Shown here one piece after another: positions 8,901 through 18,297 of a stretch of 64,000 nucleotides of DNA. The DNA is from Mycolicibacterium sp. J2 (GTDB lineage Bacteria > Actinomycetota > Actinomycetes > Mycobacteriales > Mycobacteriaceae). The position numbers were made by a program, and so were the translations under genes. The notes beneath the pieces are model-generated. The model worked only from the letters and a program-made list of their open reading frames with translations. It was not told the DNA's origin and searched no databases. Location of the stretch: positions 62,001 through 126,000 of the forward strand of contig NZ_JAPFPY010000006.1 of the NCBI RefSeq assembly GCF_026240945.1. Reading direction: 5' to 3'. Each line of letters starts with the position of its first letter. Position 1 is the first letter of the stretch.

Positions 8901-9959
8901 TCACCGCAGAGTCCCCGAACCGGCGATCTCGATCGTCGCGGTCGGGTCTTCCTCGCTGAACTCGTGCACCTTGTACTTGTGGGTGCCCTCCAGGTCATCG
9001 AGGATCGCGGCCTGCGCAGCCTGCGGCAGGGTATGCAGGATCTCGCGCACCCGCGCCTGCCGACGGGCCACACCTTTGCGCTCGGGCATCCCCGGCGTCG
9101 CCGTCAACTGCGGCGGCACCCCCTCGATCTCCTCCACACCACCGTCATGCTGCCCCGCATCCAACAACGCCTGCTCCGCAGCCGCGGTCGCCTCGTCCTT
9201 CTCCTCCGACATCCCGATCGGACCGATACGACGACCATTGAGGAACTGCTTGACCACCGGCTCCTCCGAGGTCAACAACACCTCACGCGGCCCGAACATC
9301 ACCAAATGCTTACGGAACAACATCCCAATGTTGTCCGGCACCGTCCGCGCGATATTGATGTTGTGCGTCACGATCAACACCGTCGCATCGATCTGAGCAT
9401 TGATATCGATGAGCAACTGCGACAAATACGCCGTACGCACCGGATCCAAACCCGAATCCGGCTCATCACACAAAATGATCTGCGGGTCCAACACCAACGC
9501 CCGCGCCAGGCCGGCACGCTTACGCATACCACCAGAAATCTCACCAGGGAACTTATGCCCATCATTGGGCATACCCACCAGTTCGAGCTTCTCCATCACG
9601 ATCTTGCGGATCTCAGACTCGGACTTCTTGGTGTGCTCACGCAACGGAAACGCGGTGTTGTCGTAGATGTTCATCGACCCGAACAGCGCACCGTCCTGGA
9701 ACAGCACACCGAACAAGGTCCGGATCTCGTAGAGCTCCTTAGCCGAGCACTCCAAGATGTTGGTCCCATCGATGACGATCGAACCCTTCTCCGGGCGCAA
9801 CAAACCGATCAACGACTTCAAAAACACCGACTTACCGGTACCCGAAGGGCCCAGCAACACACTGACCTCACCGGCGGGAATCGACATCGTGACGTCTTCC
9901 CAGATCTTCGACGGCCCGAATGACTTACTCAACCCGGTCACGTCGATTTGGACGCCCAT
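8901..9959 (-). CDS. MceG/Mkl-type ABC transporter ATP-binding protein
   Basis: This 352-residue ATPase has Walker A GPSGTGKS (37-44), the Q-loop LFQDGALF, the signature ISGGMRKRAGLARAL and Walker B ILCDEPDSGLDPV. The long tail after about residue 245 (GMSEEKDEATAAAEQ onward) is the C-terminal extension typical of mycobacterial MceG (Rv0655). It would power the YrbE permease of the mce operon just upstream. The start ATG 9959 has AGGAAGG before it. Mycobacteria are known for sharing one unlinked MceG among several mce operons, so a linked copy at the end of an mce operon is noteworthy. It is 62 bases downstream of the preceding gene and probably cotranscribed. Confidence 0.9.
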   Translation of the reverse strand: MGVQIDVTGLSKSFGPSKIWEDVTMSIPAGEVSVLLGPSGTGKSVFLKSLIGLLRPEKGSIVIDGTNILECSAKELYEIRTLFGVLFQDGALFGSMNIYDNTAFPLREHTKKSESEIRKIVMEKLELVGMPNDGHKFPGEISGGMRKRAGLARALVLDPQIILCDEPDSGLDPVRTAYLSQLLIDINAQIDATVLIVTHNINIARTVPDNIGMLFRKHLVMFGPREVLLTSEEPVVKQFLNGRRIGPIGMSEEKDEATAAAEQALLDAGQHDGGVEEIEGVPPQLTATPGMPERKGVARRQARVREILHTLPQAAQAAILDDLEGTHKYKVHEFSEEDPTATIEIAGSGTLR

Positions 9960-10021
9960 ACGAATACCTTCCTAGTAGGAGCTGACACCCCACCAACCTG
10001 TGCTGGTGCGGATCGAGCAGC

Positions 10022-10336
10022 TCAGTCGGCGAACAGTCCACTCCATTGCGGACACCACTCGTTGGCTGACACCAACGAGAATCGGCGAGCCTGATCCTGG
10101 TCGATCACGAAGTTCCTGGCGATCTTGCCGCTGATCTCGGCAGGCGGCCGGTTCCCCAATCGCAGCACGTAGCAGACCGATCGACCCGCGCTGATGATAT
10201 TGACATCGCTGTTCAAGATGCCGAGCTCATGGGCCGCCCGAATGACGCTGGCGTCGTCGGCGTGTGCAACCGGCGCCGCCGCCAAGGCCACCATCACGCC
10301 GGCAATGCCGCTGATCACGCGGGAAGAATCAGGCAT
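10022..10336 (-). CDS. DUF732-family secreted protein
   Basis: The 104-residue product has a signal peptide with cleavage likely after VAHA (about residue 26). The mature part shows the DUF732 pattern: a short helix with LGI, a central GRSVCYVLRLG with Cys, and a final Cys in NEWCPQW. DUF732 proteins are small exported mycobacterial proteins of unknown function. It sits near the end of the mce operon between the 175-residue exported protein and MceG. Confidence 0.7.
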   Translation of the reverse strand: MPDSSRVISGIAGVMVALAAAPVAHADDASVIRAAHELGILNSDVNIISAGRSVCYVLRLGNRPPAEISGKIARNFVIDQDQARRFSLVSANEWCPQWSGLFAD

Positions 10337-10376
10337 ACGCGTTCCGTTTCGTTGTGGTGATTCGTTGCGGCGAACA

Positions 10377-10904
10377 TCACGGCGGGCTCAACCATGTCCG
10401 CGTCGGCGTGACGAAGAACCTGAAAGGACCACGCGCACAGTAGGTACTGGAGTCTGCCATCGTGGCGCATCGCGTGCCGTTGTACTCGATGTAACTCCGC
10501 GGAGGTAACTCTCGTTCGGCGTGTCCTGCCGGGAACTGAACTCCCAGCAACCAGTCATACCGGGTGACGACGTTCCCGTTCACCCAACCGATATTCGTCG
10601 TGCCGGGAGGTGCGCCACGGATGTCGCCGACGCATCCGAAGCTCCCTCGATCCCAGATACCACAGTTCAGTCCCAATGGGGTCGAAAACCACACTCCCCC
10701 GGCACTATTGGTGAAATAGTCGTCGTACTTCACCTTGTCGTAGTAGTCGAGGATGAGGTAAGTGGAGGGGTAAGGACTCGCCGCAGATCCCCCGTTGGGC
10801 TCCGCACGAGCGCTCGGCACCACAGTCAGCAAGGCGAAGGCCGAACCGAGAACACTGAACACGATGCGGGCCAATCTCGATGCGAACCTCACTCGGCCTG
10901 TCAT
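10377..10904 (-). CDS. Exported protein of unknown function
   Basis: The product has 175 residues with a signal peptide ending near SARA (about residue 34). The mature part holds four cysteines (in LNCGIW, GCVGD, TRCATM and TYCARG) that could form two disulfides, and ends in a Phe/Thr-rich strand. It overlaps the preceding gene by ATGA, so it belongs to the mce operon. I do not recognise a named family. Confidence 0.7.
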   Translation of the reverse strand: MTGRVRFASRLARIVFSVLGSAFALLTVVPSARAEPNGGSAASPYPSTYLILDYYDKVKYDDYFTNSAGGVWFSTPLGLNCGIWDRGSFGCVGDIRGAPPGTTNIGWVNGNVVTRYDWLLGVQFPAGHAERELPPRSYIEYNGTRCATMADSSTYCARGPFRFFVTPTRTWLSPP

Positions 10905-11341
10905 GGCAGGTTCCCGGGTGACGACTCATTCTCGGCGGCATGAGGCACGCTGCCGTAGCAGGTGGCATTTCCGAGGTCGAGGATGCTCTCACAGAGAATC
11001 TGCTGCCCCCTGGTGATGCGTACGGTCACGAAGTGGCCCTGCAGAACTCGCGCCACCGTCGCCGCGGTGCGAAAGTTGGGTCGCCAGTCGGCGCGCAGCT
11101 CGGCACCATCGGCCGTGGGGCTCGTCGCGTCGACCACGGGAACCGTGAGGGTCCACGGCAGGGGAACGTCCTGCAGCAGATGCTTGCCTGCGGTGTCGCG
11201 ATACTCGACGCCGGCCAATGCGCCGACCGAGTCCGAGAAGATGTCGTAGGTGACGGTGTCCTCGGCGTGGGCTGCCGGCGGATGGATCGAGCCGAACAGG
11301 CACATGACCATCGAGACAACCGCCCATCGAACCAGATTCAT
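10901..11341 (-). CDS. MmpS-like exported protein
   Basis: I start it at ATG 11341 (146 residues), which has GGGAG upstream and opens directly with a signal sequence ending AAHA. The mature part (VTYDIFSDSVG...LPWTLTVPV, then the Cys-containing LCESILDLGNATCYG) matches the C-terminal beta-sandwich pattern of MmpS proteins. MmpS proteins accompany MmpL lipid exporters, but no MmpL gene is here; its place in a mce operon suggests an envelope lipid-handling role. The family call rests on pattern only. Confidence 0.6.
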   Translation of the reverse strand: MNLVRWAVVSMVMCLFGSIHPPAAHAEDTVTYDIFSDSVGALAGVEYRDTAGKHLLQDVPLPWTLTVPVVDATSPTADGAELRADWRPNFRTAATVARVLQGHFVTVRITRGQQILCESILDLGNATCYGSVPHAAENESSPGNLP

Positions 11342-11401
11342 GCAACTCCCTTCACCTTCGACCGAACAACGTCGGACTCTCGCGCTCATCGGCTTGTCCC
11401 G

Positions 11402-11911
11402 TCACGCGGCCAGTACGACGGTGGTCAGGATCATGTCCTTCTTGGCGTTGTACAGGGTGCTCACGCCGAAGTCCTTGTAGGAGCAGTCCGGAAGCTTGTC
11501 GAAACCCTGTATCAGGGTCGCCTTGATGGCATTGGCCGGGGACGTCGCAGCACCGGACAAGATCGACGCCTTGGCGCCGGCGTAGCCGAGATCCTGCAGC
11601 ACCGGAATCGCATTGCTCTCCGGTACGGCACGTGCCGTGTTGTTGATCCATCTGTCGGTCGTCTGGTTGATCAACTCGGCAGCCTGGTCGATCACCGGGT
11701 CCGACCGCAGCGGGCACGTCGCCGGCCGGGCGGCTGCCACCGCCGCGCGCAGCTGATCGGTGGTATCCGCCACCGCTGCCGGTGCCACGCACACGCCGGT
11801 CGCCGTCAGTACGGCGGCAAACATCACGGCGCCGACCAGAACCCGAGAATTCGGCTCGAATTGTCCTGCCGCACCGGCGGTCCCCGCCGCAAGCTGCTGC
11901 CGGGTCTTCAT
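11402..11911 (-). CDS. Exported protein, possibly CAP/SCP-like
   Basis: The 169-residue product starts at ATG 11911 behind GAGGTGTG and has an N-terminal membrane/signal segment (VLVGAVMFAAVLTATGV) ending near AAVA. The mature part, with CPLRSDPVIDQAAELINQ and a later NAIPVLQDLGY, recalls the start of mycobacterial CAP-domain proteins, but it is short and the CAP histidine/glutamate motifs are not evident. Two cysteines may form a disulfide. It is part of the mce operon. Confidence 0.6.
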   Translation of the reverse strand: MKTRQQLAAGTAGAAGQFEPNSRVLVGAVMFAAVLTATGVCVAPAAVADTTDQLRAAVAAARPATCPLRSDPVIDQAAELINQTTDRWINNTARAVPESNAIPVLQDLGYAGAKASILSGAATSPANAIKATLIQGFDKLPDCSYKDFGVSTLYNAKKDMILTTVVLAA

Positions 11912-11921
11912 GTAGCACACC

Positions 11922-12584
11922 TCACGATTGACGTTGTCCCAGTTCGCACACGCGCGAGCGATAGATATCGCTGCCCCAGCGCTGGGCCTTCTGCACAGAA
12001 GGTGCGGTGAACCAGTTCGGTTGATGCGCAAGGATCCCCGCATTGACGTTGGACAGCTGCTCCCACAGCTTGTAGAACGCCTCACCCTTGTAGATGGGAA
12101 AATAGTGATCGCCGTAGGGGTTCTGAGCCTGAGTCAGCGCCTGCACACGCGGCGTGAGAAAGTCGAGGGCCTGACCGATGTTGGCCGTGACGATATCCAC
12201 CTGCTGCTGCACATCGTCCCGCGAGTAGTCGAAGTCATTGCCGTCGGGACCGATCCTGTTGGTCTGAAGTCGCGCGATCTGAGAACGAAGCGTGGCGTAC
12301 TGAGCGTTGTACCACTGGCACATCTCACTCATCGCCGTCACATCGGCCGGGGTGACCTTATCTCTGGTCTGGTCATACGGGAACGGGAACTTCGGCGCCC
12401 AGCTCGAGGCCGTCGGCGTGACGACGGGCAGCGGTCTGATCAACGAACTATCGGACGGCGGACCAGGAATGGGGATCTCGGCGTTGGGGTCGGCACCGGC
12501 CGGCGGTCCACTCAAGAACGCCGCCGCACAGAAGCTCATCGTCGAGCACAGCAGATACGTGCTGCGCCGAATGCCGTGCCTCAC
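11922..12584 (-). CDS. Exported Mce-operon protein of unknown function
   Basis: The start is GTG 12584, overlapping the preceding stop as GTGA, giving 220 residues. An N-terminal signal sequence (STMSFCAAAFLSG) ends near AGA. The rest is Pro-rich at first, then predicted helical (MCQWYNAQYATLRSQIARLQ and QALDFLTPRVQAL). No known domain is recognised. Its position between the Mce-associated membrane protein and another exported protein suggests an accessory role in the Mce complex. Confidence 0.7.
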   Translation of the reverse strand: MRHGIRRSTYLLCSTMSFCAAAFLSGPPAGADPNAEIPIPGPPSDSSLIRPLPVVTPTASSWAPKFPFPYDQTRDKVTPADVTAMSEMCQWYNAQYATLRSQIARLQTNRIGPDGNDFDYSRDDVQQQVDIVTANIGQALDFLTPRVQALTQAQNPYGDHYFPIYKGEAFYKLWEQLSNVNAGILAHQPNWFTAPSVQKAQRWGSDIYRSRVCELGQRQS

Positions 12585-13234
12585 TTCGACCCCATCGCCG
12601 AGCCGATACCGCCGACATCGGTGATCAACCAATTGTTGTTGCTGTCGATGGTGGTGCTGTAGGTCGCCGTCGACTGCAGCGCTTCGGGAGCCTGGACGGT
12701 CTTGGTTTGCACGCTGACGAAACTGTCGACCACGTAGATGCCGCCGGTCGACGATCGGACCTTGGCGACCAGAGGTTTGGCGCTCGAACTCCACTGCAAC
12801 GGGACCAGCACCTGCTCCATCGAGGTGCCGGCATCGGACAGCTTTTTGGTGAGCTCCGGAGTGGTACCCGCAACGAGTTTGACGTGCCAGGCCTGCAGGT
12901 CCTTGAAGTCCATCGTCGCGGCGTTGACCGCGTAGTCCAGCGCAATCTTCTCGGCGCGTGCGTTGTTCGCCGACTGGACAACCTGATCGTCGACCTGGTG
13001 ACGCGCACCCGTGTAGAGCCAGCCCAGGGTCGCGACGGCAACGACGAGTGCCGCGATGACCGCGCCGAGAATCAGATCCTTGAGACTGAGCGATATCGAC
13101 CGTGATCCCCTCCGCGTCGTCGCGTCATCGGCATCCGCCAGCGCCGTCGCCGCCGGCGATGCGTTCGCCTCTGCCGACACCTCTGGGAGAACGGCGTCGG
13201 ACGTCTCCTGGACGTCGGTGTCATTGATGGTCAT
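12581..13234 (-). CDS. Mce-associated membrane protein (Mas/Mam-type)
   Basis: I use ATG 13234 (217 residues), which has AGAAAGG upstream; a longer frame would start near the previous gene. The protein has a polar N-terminus, one transmembrane helix (LILGAVIAALVVAVATLGWLY) and a C-terminal SnoaL/VirB8-like domain ending with SNNNWLITDVGGI. This is the layout of the Mam proteins encoded downstream of mceF; homologues such as OrfB in M. tuberculosis stabilise Mce transporters. Confidence 0.8.
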   Translation of the reverse strand: MTINDTDVQETSDAVLPEVSAEANASPAATALADADDATTRRGSRSISLSLKDLILGAVIAALVVAVATLGWLYTGARHQVDDQVVQSANNARAEKIALDYAVNAATMDFKDLQAWHVKLVAGTTPELTKKLSDAGTSMEQVLVPLQWSSSAKPLVAKVRSSTGGIYVVDSFVSVQTKTVQAPEALQSTATYSTTIDSNNNWLITDVGGIGSAMGSK

Positions 13235-13286
13235 TGCGTTGCCTTTCTCTGCAGGGATACCGATGGGCAACCGTTCGCCCGGGTGG

Positions 13287-14240
13287 TCATGGCCGCACTC
13301 GCAGCGTTATCAAGCCGTCGGCGGGCACTTGCTGGAGGAAGTGGTCCAGGATCTGCCCGCTGTCGAAGTTCATCAACGTCGCGGCAATGGTGTTGAGTTT
13401 CGGCTGGAAGGCCTCCCCCAACACCTTGAGATCACCGCCACTGGTATCGAGCAGGCCTTGCAGACGCGCCACGAGTTTGTTCAGCCCCGCAATGCTTTCC
13501 GGCTCGTTGCGGCTCATCAGGATCGGGAGGTGCTTGTAGAAGTCCTGCCAGTTGACACCCGCCTTGGCCGCCACCGGGGTGAAGGCGGTCAAATCTGGAT
13601 TGACCCATTCGGAGTTGTGGATGAGCGTCCCGAAATTGCTCAGCAGCTCTCGGCCCTGCCCGTCCAGACCGTTGAGCATGTTGTTGAACGAATTGCTGGC
13701 GCGCGACAGGTTCGGTAGCACCGTGACGGGATCCGGTAGGGCGGCATCGGACTCGCTGATGATGCGCGCGAGGGCGCCGGGGTCCATCTGATGAAGCACC
13801 CGCACGACGCTCGTTGCCAACTCCGAGATCGAGGGTGGCTGGACCACCGACTCCGTGGAAATATGCTGGTTGTCCTTCAGCATCGGACCGCCGTCACTGC
13901 GCGGGACCAGTTCGATATAGGACTCACCCAGGGCCGAGAGGTTCTGCAACTGCACCTCGGTGTCGACCGGAATCTGATACGGCGCCTCGATGTAGAACCC
14001 GATGGACGCCGCATTCACCGACGTCGCGGTACTTGTCACCTTGCCGACGGGCACCCCTCGCAGGAGCACATTCGAGTCGACCACGAGGCCGTTGACGTCG
14101 GGGACATCCATGGAGAGGTTCGTCCGGTGCGACGGCGGCTGGAGGCGAAGACCCAGCGATGCGAAGTAGCACAGGACGATTGCGATGATCACCGCGAACA
14201 CCAAGTAGGAGATGACGTCTTTGACCTTGATGGCGTTCAT
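13287..14240 (-). CDS. Mce family protein MceF
   Basis: The product has 317 residues: a short cytosolic start, a transmembrane helix (YLVFAVIIAIVLCYFASLGL), then the MCE domain (about residues 40-115, LSMDVPDVNGLVVDSNVLLRG) and a helical C-terminal half that would form the periplasmic tunnel. Being last in the yrbEAB-mceABCDEF series, it is the F subunit. It overlaps mceE by ATGA. At 317 residues it is shorter than many MceF proteins, which often have a long C-terminal tail. Confidence 0.9.
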   Translation of the reverse strand: MNAIKVKDVISYLVFAVIIAIVLCYFASLGLRLQPPSHRTNLSMDVPDVNGLVVDSNVLLRGVPVGKVTSTATSVNAASIGFYIEAPYQIPVDTEVQLQNLSALGESYIELVPRSDGGPMLKDNQHISTESVVQPPSISELATSVVRVLHQMDPGALARIISESDAALPDPVTVLPNLSRASNSFNNMLNGLDGQGRELLSNFGTLIHNSEWVNPDLTAFTPVAAKAGVNWQDFYKHLPILMSRNEPESIAGLNKLVARLQGLLDTSGGDLKVLGEAFQPKLNTIAATLMNFDSGQILDHFLQQVPADGLITLRVRP

Positions 14241-15235
14241 GGTGTGGCCCCCAGAATCCGCAGCACATCCTGGACGTTGCCGGACAGCTCGCGGCCGTCC
14301 GGCCCGATGATCGAGGTGATGTTGATGGCCGGGTACTTGTCGACCGGCAAGAACATGTCGGTGAAGACCTTGCGGTACTTGGGTATCTCGGCCTCCCCTG
14401 CCACCTTCGACTCCTGCAGCGCGCCGGTGGCGTCGGCAAGTGAATTGAGGAACGGCACCAACCAGTAGCCGCCCAGCGTGATGCTGCCGACGCTGGGCAG
14501 GATGGTGCCGATGTAGTTCAAGACGGCGACCAGATGCTCGAATCCCAACTGCCCCTTCGGCGAGAAGAGGTACTGCAGGTCCGGAACCCTGTCCCGGACG
14601 ACCGCGGCTGACTTCGCCACCCCGTCGAGCAGCCGATCCACCGAATCGAGATTCCCGGCCAAGGCGGCAAGGTCTGTTTCGACCCGGCCGGTCAGGACCC
14701 GCACCTCGTCACTGGACGGCACGACACGGTTGAGCCGGATGATGGTGTTCTGCGCCCGCTGGATGGATCCGCTGGACACGAAATTGGCGAGGCTGGCGAT
14801 GGTGTCTTCCAGCTGTGGCGGAGATGTGGTCTGGGCGACCGGGATGACCCCGCCGCCGGGCAACGCCGGGGCCGGCGCATCATCCGTTGCCGGGCGCTCC
14901 AACGCCACGTAGATGTCGCCCAACACGGTCGCCTGTTGCAGTACGGCATGAATATTGGACGGAACCGTGACACCGCGCTTCATCCGCGCGGTCACGTCGA
15001 CGTCTACGCTCGTGAGGGTCATCTTCGACACGACGCCGACGGTCACACCATCGAGAACCACTTTTGCGCGATCGGGCAGGTTCAGGACGCTGTCGAACTT
15101 CATGACGATGTCGTATCCGTCGTCGTACGAAGGGCCCGGCTGGGGTAACGCGTCGACATTCACTGCGGCACAGGAGGACAACGCAAGGACTGCCGTGGTC
15201 ATGACACTGGCCAGCAGCAGGGAACGCCGCGTCAT
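14237..15235 (-). CDS. Mce family lipoprotein MceE (LprK-type)
   Basis: Starting at ATG 15235 (overlapping mceD by four bases) the product has 332 residues. It opens with TRRSLLL and a lipobox LSSC, so it should be a lipoprotein, as MceE proteins are. The MCE domain follows (DGYDIVMKFDSVLNLPDRAKVVLDGV). The C-terminal half is helical. It belongs to the hetero-hexameric Mce tunnel that moves lipids across the periplasm. Confidence 0.9.
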   Translation of the reverse strand: MTRRSLLLASVMTTAVLALSSCAAVNVDALPQPGPSYDDGYDIVMKFDSVLNLPDRAKVVLDGVTVGVVSKMTLTSVDVDVTARMKRGVTVPSNIHAVLQQATVLGDIYVALERPATDDAPAPALPGGGVIPVAQTTSPPQLEDTIASLANFVSSGSIQRAQNTIIRLNRVVPSSDEVRVLTGRVETDLAALAGNLDSVDRLLDGVAKSAAVVRDRVPDLQYLFSPKGQLGFEHLVAVLNYIGTILPSVGSITLGGYWLVPFLNSLADATGALQESKVAGEAEIPKYRKVFTDMFLPVDKYPAINITSIIGPDGRELSGNVQDVLRILGATP

Positions 15236-16326
15236 TTGTTCGCCGCCACGGTCAGCACGTACTGCAGGAGCGCCACATCGACCGCGTACGGCGTGCCTTT
15301 GACGTTTGCGCAGCTGCCGGGCACCGACGCATTCATGATGTTGCACTGGGCGACACCGTCGGGTGTGCGAATCCGGTACAGCGGCGGCCGGTAGTGCAGC
15401 GTGAAGTCGTGGTTGTTGGCGAGGTTGATCAGCCCGTTGAGCACCCGCGGGGCCACATTGAGCAGGCTCGCATAGTACGGTGCGCGCGGACTGGCCTTCC
15501 TGAGAAAGACGGACACCGCGTCGAGTAGCTGCTGGATCTGCGGACCCAGCTCCTTCTCGATGGCTCCGGCGGCCTCGATGACAGGAATGATTCCCTCCAT
15601 CGTCTTCGAAGCTCCTTCGAGCGTTTCGGCGGCGTCTTCACCTGCTGAGTTCGCCAGATCGTCGAAAACCCCGTGCAGCGTCGGCTCGACCTGTACCAGC
15701 GTGGTGGTCAATTGCCTGAGATTGCGGGTCACCGAGCCGAGGTCACCGATGGCCTGATCGGGTGCGTCGACCACCGACGACGCGGTGGTGAGCAGCTTGT
15801 TGGCTCCAGCTCCCTGACCCCGCAGCGCCTGGTCGATCCCCGTGACCACTTGTCCGACGTTGTCCGAGCCTGCGGGATTGATCGAGTTGATGAAGTTCGT
15901 CGAGGATCCGATGACTTGGGACAGGCTCTTCGGGGTCAACGATCGGCCGAGCGGGATACAGCTGTCCGGGGAGAGCTTCTGCGGCTGTTGGTAATCGCCG
16001 ACGAGTTCCAGTGCGCGATCGGCAAGGATCGATGTCGACCTGGTTACCGCTTTGACGTCAGCGGGAATCTTCCTTCCGTCGTCGACGGTGAAGTCTACTC
16101 GGACAGACTGCGCCGACGCAGTGACCGCGGCGACCTTCCCGATCGGGAAGCCCAGGTGCGTGACGGGGTTGTCGGCATAGAGCCCGACGCTGTCCGGCAT
16201 GATCGCGCAGTAGTGAGCGGCTTCCGACTTGGCAGGCGACGTGCACGACGAGCAGGTGACCACGGAGGCCGCGACCAGCGACGCCGATGCCACTCGGCGG
16301 ATATGGTGTGCGCGCAAAGAGGGCAT
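15232..16326 (-). CDS. Mce family protein MceD with a lipobox
   Basis: I start it at ATG 16326, sharing one base with the mceC stop (TGATG), giving 364 residues. The MCE domain is at about residues 40-110 (GLYADNPVTHLGFPIGKV). By order it is MceD. The N-terminus has a positively charged start, a hydrophobic core and VVTCSSC, so this subunit may also be lipidated; normally only MceE is. The C-terminus has several cysteines (QCNIMN, GSCANV). Confidence 0.88.
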   Translation of the reverse strand: MPSLRAHHIRRVASASLVAASVVTCSSCTSPAKSEAAHYCAIMPDSVGLYADNPVTHLGFPIGKVAAVTASAQSVRVDFTVDDGRKIPADVKAVTRSTSILADRALELVGDYQQPQKLSPDSCIPLGRSLTPKSLSQVIGSSTNFINSINPAGSDNVGQVVTGIDQALRGQGAGANKLLTTASSVVDAPDQAIGDLGSVTRNLRQLTTTLVQVEPTLHGVFDDLANSAGEDAAETLEGASKTMEGIIPVIEAAGAIEKELGPQIQQLLDAVSVFLRKASPRAPYYASLLNVAPRVLNGLINLANNHDFTLHYRPPLYRIRTPDGVAQCNIMNASVPGSCANVKGTPYAVDVALLQYVLTVAANK

Positions 16327-17306
16327 CAGCAGGCGCTCCCGGGTACCGGGACGCACAGATCGGTCGCGAGCAGACCCGGGTCCGCGTTCTGCGCGTTGAG
16401 GATTCGGTCAAAGAGGTTCTGCACCCGCTTGAGTGCACGGATGGTCAAGCCGTTGCGCTCCACGAACGACCGGCCTCGCTCGAGGAAACTTCGGATCTTC
16501 TCGACGAATTCGGCTTGGTGGGCTTCATAGGCGTCGGCCAGTGGTTTGATGGCGAGCAGGACCTCGCCGAGACCTTGCAACGTCTGGGAGATGCCCTTGT
16601 CGTAGATGACCATCGTCTGGGTCGCAATGGAGATCTTGCGCACCAGCTGGGCGAACTTGTCTCGGTACTGGGCCAGCGCCCGAATGTATTCGTCGGAGAG
16701 GTTGAGGATCTCGGTGACCTGACCGCGCTGCCGTTCGACCGTCGACATCAACGCGTTGCCTGCGTCGATGGTGGCGGCCACCACCTGAACGTTGGTACCG
16801 CTCAAGCCCTGCGAGATCTGGTTGAGCGACTCGTTGACCGGTTTGGTATCGACGTGCTCGGTGATCTTGGTGGTGTCGGCCAGTGTACGAATCAGGCTGT
16901 ACGGCATGGTCACCCGCGAGGCCGGAATCACCGCCTTACCCAGCGGCATGCTACCCATCGACGCGACATTGACGTAGTAGCCTCCGACGACGGTCAGCAT
17001 GCGAACGTCCACCTGCGACTGATCCCCGACAAAGGCGTGGTTGTCGACCTTCGCCTGAACCAGAACCTGATTCGGTTCCAGTGTCAGCCCCGTCACCGTG
17101 CCCACCTTGATGCCGGCCATCCGCACCTCATCTCCGACACGTATCGCATTCGCGTCATCCGTGTAGAAGGAGACTGGCTGCTCTTGGCTCGGCGGGTGGT
17201 AGTACACGTAGGTCAACACCAGACCCACGACTGCAGCGACCACCATAGTCGCAACACCCCAGGACACCGGACTCCGGAGCAGACGACTTGCCCTCAGCGA
17301 TTGCAT
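16326..17306 (-). CDS. Mce family protein MceC
   Basis: The product has 326 residues with an N-terminal transmembrane helix (VATMVVAAVVGLVLTYVYY), an MCE domain (about 42-115, DANAIRVGDEVRMAGIKVG) and a long alpha-helical region, ending with two cysteines (DLCVPVPGSAC). It overlaps the 3' end of mceB by 13 bases. It is the third Mce subunit of the operon. Confidence 0.9.
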   Translation of the reverse strand: MQSLRASRLLRSPVSWGVATMVVAAVVGLVLTYVYYHPPSQEQPVSFYTDDANAIRVGDEVRMAGIKVGTVTGLTLEPNQVLVQAKVDNHAFVGDQSQVDVRMLTVVGGYYVNVASMGSMPLGKAVIPASRVTMPYSLIRTLADTTKITEHVDTKPVNESLNQISQGLSGTNVQVVAATIDAGNALMSTVERQRGQVTEILNLSDEYIRALAQYRDKFAQLVRKISIATQTMVIYDKGISQTLQGLGEVLLAIKPLADAYEAHQAEFVEKIRSFLERGRSFVERNGLTIRALKRVQNLFDRILNAQNADPGLLATDLCVPVPGSAC

Positions 17307-18297
17307 AACACCACCCGTTGACCGTTCAGCAGCACATCCATCGTTTCGGGGAGCTGGAAGTTGCCCCGCGAGCAGGGCTCCACTTCGGTCCCGTCGTTGC
17401 CCGGCGGCGGGATGTTCTCGTTGATCACCGGGACCAGCTTGAAAGCGTCGAAGAAATTGTCGAGGTTGCTCGATGCCCGGTCCAGCGCATCGTCGACGTT
17501 GTTTCCATTCCGGAAGCCGGCATTGTGCAGCAGGCGGGTGACCGGATCGAAGAAGTCCTTGCTGTAGAGGAGGTCTTTACGGAACTCATCAAGAACCGAA
17601 TTCACCTTGTCCACAGGCTGGTTCACCAAGTCGATGATGTGGATGAATCGCTCGGAAGCACCGCCGATCCCGTTGGCGATCTCGGAAAGATTGTTCATCA
17701 GCACCGCAACGACTTGCTGTCGGTCGGTGACGAATTCCGTGAGCCGGCGAATGCTCTGTAAGAGCGGAGCCAGTCCGCTGCCGTCCCCTGTCAGAAAGGA
17801 GGCGGCGTTGGCGGTGAACGTGTTGATCTCCTCGGGGCTCAAGGTGGCGAGTACCGGCTGGAGACCGTTGAAGAGAGCCGTCACGTCGAAGGAGGGCTGG
17901 GTCATCGAGGTGGGTATCTGTTTGACGAGATCCGCGTCGCCATAGTTCTCCGCCGGGTTCGTCACGTCCACGTAACGGACACCGGTCAGTGCCTGGAACT
18001 TGATGGCCAGCCGGGTATCGCGTACGACGCCGTACTTCTTGTCCAAGGTGAACCTGACCTGAGCGACATTCTGACCGTCGACTCGGGCCAGGTCGCTGCT
18101 TCCACCTTGCCGACGCGGACTCCCCGCACCCGTACGTCACCGTCTTGGTGCAGTCCGGAGGCATCGGTGTATTCGGCAACGTACGTTCGGGTTTGGACAT
18201 CGACGGGGTTGACGAGGGTGTTCGACAGCAAGATGAAGAGCACGATCGACACTGCGAGTGCGACGCCGATCCGCCACGTGGCCGCAAGTGGTTTCAC
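17294..18297 (-). pseudogene. Mce family protein MceB, frameshifted
   Basis: The 5' part (from GTG 18297, overlapping mceA as GTGA) encodes the transmembrane helix and first MCE half up to RVGKVEA; it then runs out of frame and ends at 17986. The 3' part, in another frame, begins with DLARVDGQNVAQ and continues to the end (LLNGQRVVLCNR). The two join if one base is added near 18097-18099, for example in the GC just before AGCGAC. The repaired protein has about 334 residues, normal for MceB. Without MceB the hetero-hexamer should not form, so this is either a recent inactivation or a sequencing error; the other Mce genes are intact, which favours an error or a very young mutation. Confidence 0.85.
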
